Source of the DNA: Argentina anserina
Lineage: Eukaryota > Streptophyta > Magnoliopsida > Rosales > Rosaceae
Direction of reading: 5' to 3'
Assembly (NCBI RefSeq): GCF_933775445.1
Contig: NC_065875.1
Location: 5,593,001 to 5,657,000, forward strand
Length of the DNA: 64,000 bases
Positions 59,641 to 64,000 of this stretch are shown in pieces. Below the pieces are notes generated by a model, which saw only the letters and a list, made by a program, of their open reading frames with translations, did not search any database and was not told the DNA's origin. Numbering within the stretch: the stretch's first letter is position 1; every line of letters starts with the position of its first letter. Position numbers and translations under genes: made by a program.

Positions 59641-62590
59641 ATCTTTATATTGATTTTCTTTTCTTCCTGTTTCCTCCTCAGAGCTCTTTATATTCCCTTG
59701 TCAATTGAAATTCAAAGCAACAAAAACTTGAAGGCGGAAGTGAATTAGCGTTGCACTTGAATATGGGTCCGTATGAGCTTCTACTGAGCATGTCTTTGAG
59801 AAGAGCCAAACTCTCCATTTTTAATATGGTGATTGCACTTGAAGCAAGCGCCACGATGCTCACCACATGTTCGACGAAATGCCGAAGAGGAACTCTCTTG
59901 TCCTTCTCGTGAATTTTGGGCGCTAGGGCATTGTTGACAACCTGGTAGATTGAAGCTTGAATTGGGTGAGAATCACAGTCTTTTGTTCTGCCATTGTATT
60001 CAATTTGTAAGCATAAACTGATTTCTATTCTTTCTTGTCGGTGGCGTTTGGGTTTCTTTGGAATTGTTGACGATTGCGAGATTGATTGATTTGGGCTTCG
60101 GGCATAAACAAGACTTGGTTGCGCCACTGCTAGTTTGAATTACAACAGATAAGACTTCCCTCTTGGCTCGGTGTGTGATATCCAAGACCACAATTTTGGT
60201 GTTTTGTCTCAATCCCATTAATCAAACATGATCTCAACTTGTTCAAAAAGCACCGCCTAAACTTGCTTTCATGCTTTTAAAATGGTGACACCTCTCCAAA
60301 GTTTTGGGTGGCTAGTATTTAATTCCAACCACACATTGATTAAACCTTCAACAATTCACGACACCCGTACCATAAACAACTGTTTTGTTTTATTTGTACT
60401 TTGTTAAACATTGCTGCTGTAATTTGAGAGGATCTTAAATTTGACAGACCCTCATTGTGCAGGCAGGCCGCAAGGCCAGAAATTGGCATTTTACAATTTG
60501 TCACAGTTCCAGAGATTCAATTGAGCAGTAGTTTTAAAGGGTGAGTTCTCAATTGTTTCAGTATGGCACCGCCAACCTCTTTCATTTTTGTATGGCACCA
60601 CTTCAAGCTTTCGAAACAATATCAGATTAAAATTTTCTTTTCTTTTTGAGGAATTAATCACATTGACGTTTCTTTTAGATGGTGACCATGGAACAAGGTT
60701 TGTGGAGACAGAGCTCCGGCATGGTCATTGGAGACGCTGCTCCGGTGATCATCAGGACGCTGCCCGGAATTGTCATCGGGACGCTGCCCGGAATTGTCTT
60801 GTTTATATATTGCATCGTTGAGAGGCCTGTGAACACATTAGAGTGGAGAGAGTCTCACCCTTCACTTTTGTGTGATCGTCGAGGTTGGACTGTTTGCTTT
60901 TGAACTTCGTCCTCTTTTGTAGGGCTTCGACTATGTTTTCTCCTTCTTCTCTACTTATGCTACGTGGCTGCTCTATGCGTCCCTTTCACGTTGCTCTCCA
61001 CTCCTATGCGTCGTCTCCTTGCTCTCCTTGTTCTCTGCTCTGCTCCTTGTTTCCGTCTTCTTCTTCTGTGTGTTTTTCTCCTTTTTCAACAATAGAGGAA
61101 GTCTTTATTTATAGAGGTCTTGTAGCTAAGTAATTGAGGTTGAGTTGATCTCGGCTCTCCTTATAATTGATTAGGACTCATCCTTTTGAGAACTGCTTCC
61201 AAGACGTCAACTTAATCTCAACTTCTTCTTAATTGATATGTTTTCAGCTCCGTAAGAGGGCTATTGGAAGCCTATGAGCGTTTGGACTCTATCATCTTCC
61301 AAACTTCAGAAACAACATTTTTTCATTTTCATTAGGAATTTTATTTTACTGAAATTTATTATAATTGTAATTAATTATTCTTTCCGGTTTCAACAAAAAA
61401 AAGAAAACCTAAACGATTTATAGAATGAATCACTTTTATTCAAAAGTAAAAGTTTGAATATATAGTACGTCTGACTTGGAAAAACTAGAGTTGACACGTT
61501 CAACAGTTTGAAGATCAAAGTCTAGGAAGCTCTGGCAGTGTTTCGCATTTCTTTCCTGGAAAAGGAGTGATATCGTGGTGTTTTAGTTTTCCCAGAAATT
61601 TCATTCCATATCTATACAGATCCAAAAACCTTTCGATCATCTTGTACGTGGCATCAAACTGTAAGGTAAATTTCCCAAGAATTCGTACACAACGATGAAT
61701 ATATGATTTCTTTTGAGTTTTCTTTAATGAATTAAGATTATGAATGATTTCTAGAAATTTAATTAAAAGAAGCTCCCCACAACTACAAACAGGTTTCTCG
61801 TTCGTTTTCTTTTCCTCTTTGTGGGTTTTTCCCAAATATGGATTTTCATTCTTCTCGATCATGCTCTTAGTTGTTTACTGCTTCGATTTTATTAGTTGGT
61901 CATTAGTCTTTCATAAGCCATGCACAGACGGTTATTCTGTGTTCTCATCTGAAGTAGCTAGGTCAATTTTGTGATTGGGAGTTGGGACAGACATCATGCT
62001 GGATATGGGTTTGAATGTTCATTGCTGCAGGCGTGCGGCTGACTTGAAAGTTAGCAACTTGGCATGGGATTGGTCGACTTGAAGACTGTACTCCTTATTG
62101 TATTGAGCTATGGTGTTGTGTCATTTACATGACACTGTGCCTTCTTGTTATTACTGTTTTGGTTAACTACCATTGCTACATGATCTATAATAGCTGTATG
62201 TTGGTCGCAAGGTACCGTGATATTCAGTATTGGTAACTATCTGTGCGGTCGATTGGGATGAAGAAGATGGACGTCAACGCGTCCTAATTGATTACAGATT
62301 AGAAATGGATAACATTGATAATGATAGACTCGTAACTGAAATTTTACTTGGGAAGTGAGTGGAGAAAACTACAGTTCTCATCCGTACAATAATAACGGCA
62401 AATAGAGGTCCTGCAATACAGAAAATGATCCAGACACTGCTCTGTGATTTTCGTAGAAAAGCTTTTTTTGTGAATTGGATATATAATGTTAACACAGATT
62501 AACTGCTATAGTAGAATTAGTGTAAACTTACTCGCTTGCTAGGCTGCTAGCTGACTTTTGTACATGTTATATATCCTAGAGGAAATCCTT
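59641..62590. other. Intergenic with a PPR-like scrap and a 24-bp duplication
   Basis: At about 59.87 kb the plus strand reads HHMFDEMPKRNSLVL, a short pentatricopeptide-repeat piece with no open continuation. At 60751-60798 a 24-bp unit (core GACGCTGCCCGGAATTGTC) is repeated twice. A 115-codon minus frame (61862-61515) has no recognised family and is not called. The last 100 bp form the leader of the ankyrin gene. Confidence 0.4.
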
Positions 62591-62598
62591 GCTCTATC

Positions 62599-64000
62599 AT
62601 GTCAGAAAATTTCCATGAGGAGGAACATGCAGAACAAATATGCAAGCAGACATCTCCTCCATTACCAGAAGGCCTGGGGACACAAGTTATAGCTCTCTTC
62701 ACCAGTACTTTTCGCCAATCGAACAAGAAGGATAATAAGATTCCACCAAAAGTACAGGTAACAACACCTGATAAATGGGCTCAGAGTGCTCCAACTCAAG
62801 AACATACAAATATATCTGGTGATGTAATAAGAAAGGATAAGGATCAGAAGGATGTTGCACATATTCCAGGTAATAAGTTTTAGCATATTCAAGATCAAGC
62901 TGTTAGTATAATGTAGTAATATTGCAGTTTTATATCTAGTGCCTTTTCGAAATATTCGCTGACAAGTAAGCACCTTATCTAAAGCTAAAACATAACTTCC
63001 AATTTTTCATGGCATGCTCAAAAATATTACTCTTAATATTTGTGTTTTCTCGTTAGCTATTATAAACATCAACCTAGTTCCATACGTGACACTACATCTT
63101 GCTGCCCTGAATGGTGACTGGATATCTGCTAGAAATTTCTTGCAATTGAAGCCAGAAGCTGTGAGGGCTAAGATCACAAAAGGTTCAGAAACTGCTCTTC
63201 ACATTGCAGCTGGGGCAAAACGTACACTTTTTGTTGAGGAGCTAGTTAAATGGATGACACCAGATGATCTTGAATTGAAGAATGATGTAGGGAACACCGC
63301 TCTTTATTTTGCTGCTGTCTCTGGTATCAAAAGGATTGCCGAGGTAATGGTGGATATTAATCCATCATTACCTCAGATTCGAGGAACTAAAAATCTAACA
63401 CCACTTCATATGGCCACATTGCTAGGCCACAGAGAGATTGTGTGGTATCTATATGATAAGACAAGTCTGACGGAAGACGACTACATAGGGCTTTTAATTT
63501 CTGCCATAACAGCAGATCTTTATGGTAAATCATATAAACCTTTAGATAATATTGCTTCATTTCCTTCTACACATATGGCGTTGATCAGTAGTGAAGCTTT
63601 CATTTTAAGATGACAAAAGGACAATAAAATTCTCGTCCATGGTATACAACAGATGTCGCACTGCATATAATTCAAAAGCACCCTGAAATGGCTTTTGCTC
63701 GAGATGGAAATGGAGAAACAGCACTACATGTAATGGCTCGAAAGCCTTCAGCATGCTATAGTGGCAGTAAGCTGGGATTTCTGCAGAGATGGATAACTTC
63801 ATGTAAGTACACTCATGATATTTTTTCAGAACAGCCTCTGTCCTGCCTTTTCTCTCTTAAAATTCTAATTGTGGTATGTTTTATAAAGTAGTTTCTCCAA
63901 AACAGCTCAAGGCAGCTTCGAAGCTCTCATGCCATTACATGTGCATAATGCTATTAAAGTTTGGAATTATAAAGAGAAGAAAGAAAAAAAATGAAAAAAG
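62599..64000 (+). CDS. Ankyrin-repeat protein, ACD6/ITN1-like, partial at right edge
   Basis: Four exons are seen: 62599-62869, 63057-63524, 63653-63802 and 63906 onward, joined in phase at GT/AG borders. The first encodes a hydrophilic N-terminus (MSENFHEEEHAEQ). Exon 2 carries ankyrin repeats: TLHLAALNGDWISARNFL, GSETALHIAAGAKRTLFVEELV, GNTALYFAAVSGIKRIAEVM and LTPLHMATLLGHREIVWYL. Exon 3 reads VALHIIQKHPEMAFARDGNG then ETALHVMARKPSA, and exon 4 GSFEALMPLHVHNAIKVW. This is the layout of the large plant family with N-terminal ankyrins and a C-terminal membrane PGG domain, linked to defence and stress signalling; the PGG part would lie beyond the window. About 296 residues precede exon 4. No lesion is seen. 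Confidence 0.8.

Noticed and set aside
61515..61862. A 115-codon minus-strand frame, Lys-rich with PVCSCGELLLIKFLEIIHN
   Set aside because: No domain recognised, no splice or promoter context, and no repeat of it elsewhere in the window. Kept as unknown, not called.

Overview
The window is nuclear DNA of a flowering plant, almost certainly a eudicot. It has AT-rich intergenic sequence, spliced genes with GT/AG introns, and dense nested class I and class II transposable elements. The one well-conserved host gene is a plant bHLH35-type transcription factor. The expanded families of Myb/SANT-like and ankyrin/ACD6-like genes would suit a rosid such as Rosaceae, but that assignment is inference. 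No bacterial-type features, tRNA or rRNA genes, or CRISPR arrays were seen.

Layout. 1-705: right end of a CACTA transposon with 13 subterminal repeats. 2.2-3.1 kb: an intact two-exon Myb/SANT-like gene (minus). 3.36-3.74 kb: a foldback MITE. 6.5-8.5 kb: a decayed endogenous caulimovirid (plant pararetrovirus) with movement-protein remains and a tRNA-Met primer site. 9.9-11.8 kb: a field of degenerate GTTAC repeats. 12.5-14.5 kb: a copia-type LTR abutting a broken copia gag with its primer site and 5' LTR. 14,558-22,167: a 7.6-kb CACTA element with a GCC target duplication. It carries fragments resembling DNA topoisomerase II, a CHY/RING zinc-finger protein and an MSL mechanosensitive channel. 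It is itself invaded by a 3.56-kb hAT-like element holding six ~505-bp foldback units in tandem. 22.4-23.6 kb: a TIR element. 25.6-29.1 kb: the intact five-exon bHLH35-like gene. 29.3-31.0 kb: a repeat element rich in TAGTCAC, with an inverted relative at 53.8-54.5 kb.

31.8-39.3 kb is a minus-strand Notchless (NLE, WD40) pseudogene. It is truncated, frameshifted and interrupted by two copia elements of one family: a 4,956-bp degenerate copy in exon 1 and a 1,136-bp internally deleted copy in intron 1. 40,358-52,491 is a 12.1-kb CACTA element (TSD AAC) with TnpA-like and TnpD/TNP2 pseudogenes on the minus strand. It sits inside a copia-type LTR and itself contains a ~2.8-kb LTR-like insertion. 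55.0-59.6 kb holds relatives of that LTR-like sequence and other degenerate repeats. From 62.6 kb to the right edge lies the start of an ankyrin-repeat gene of the ACD6/ITN1 type.

Only three loci look like functional host genes: Myb/SANT-like, bHLH35-like and ankyrin. The rest is a layered record of insertion: NLE before two copia copies; copia LTR before CACTA before LTR-like element; CACTA before hAT. All family calls were made by reading translations and repeats by eye, without database searches.
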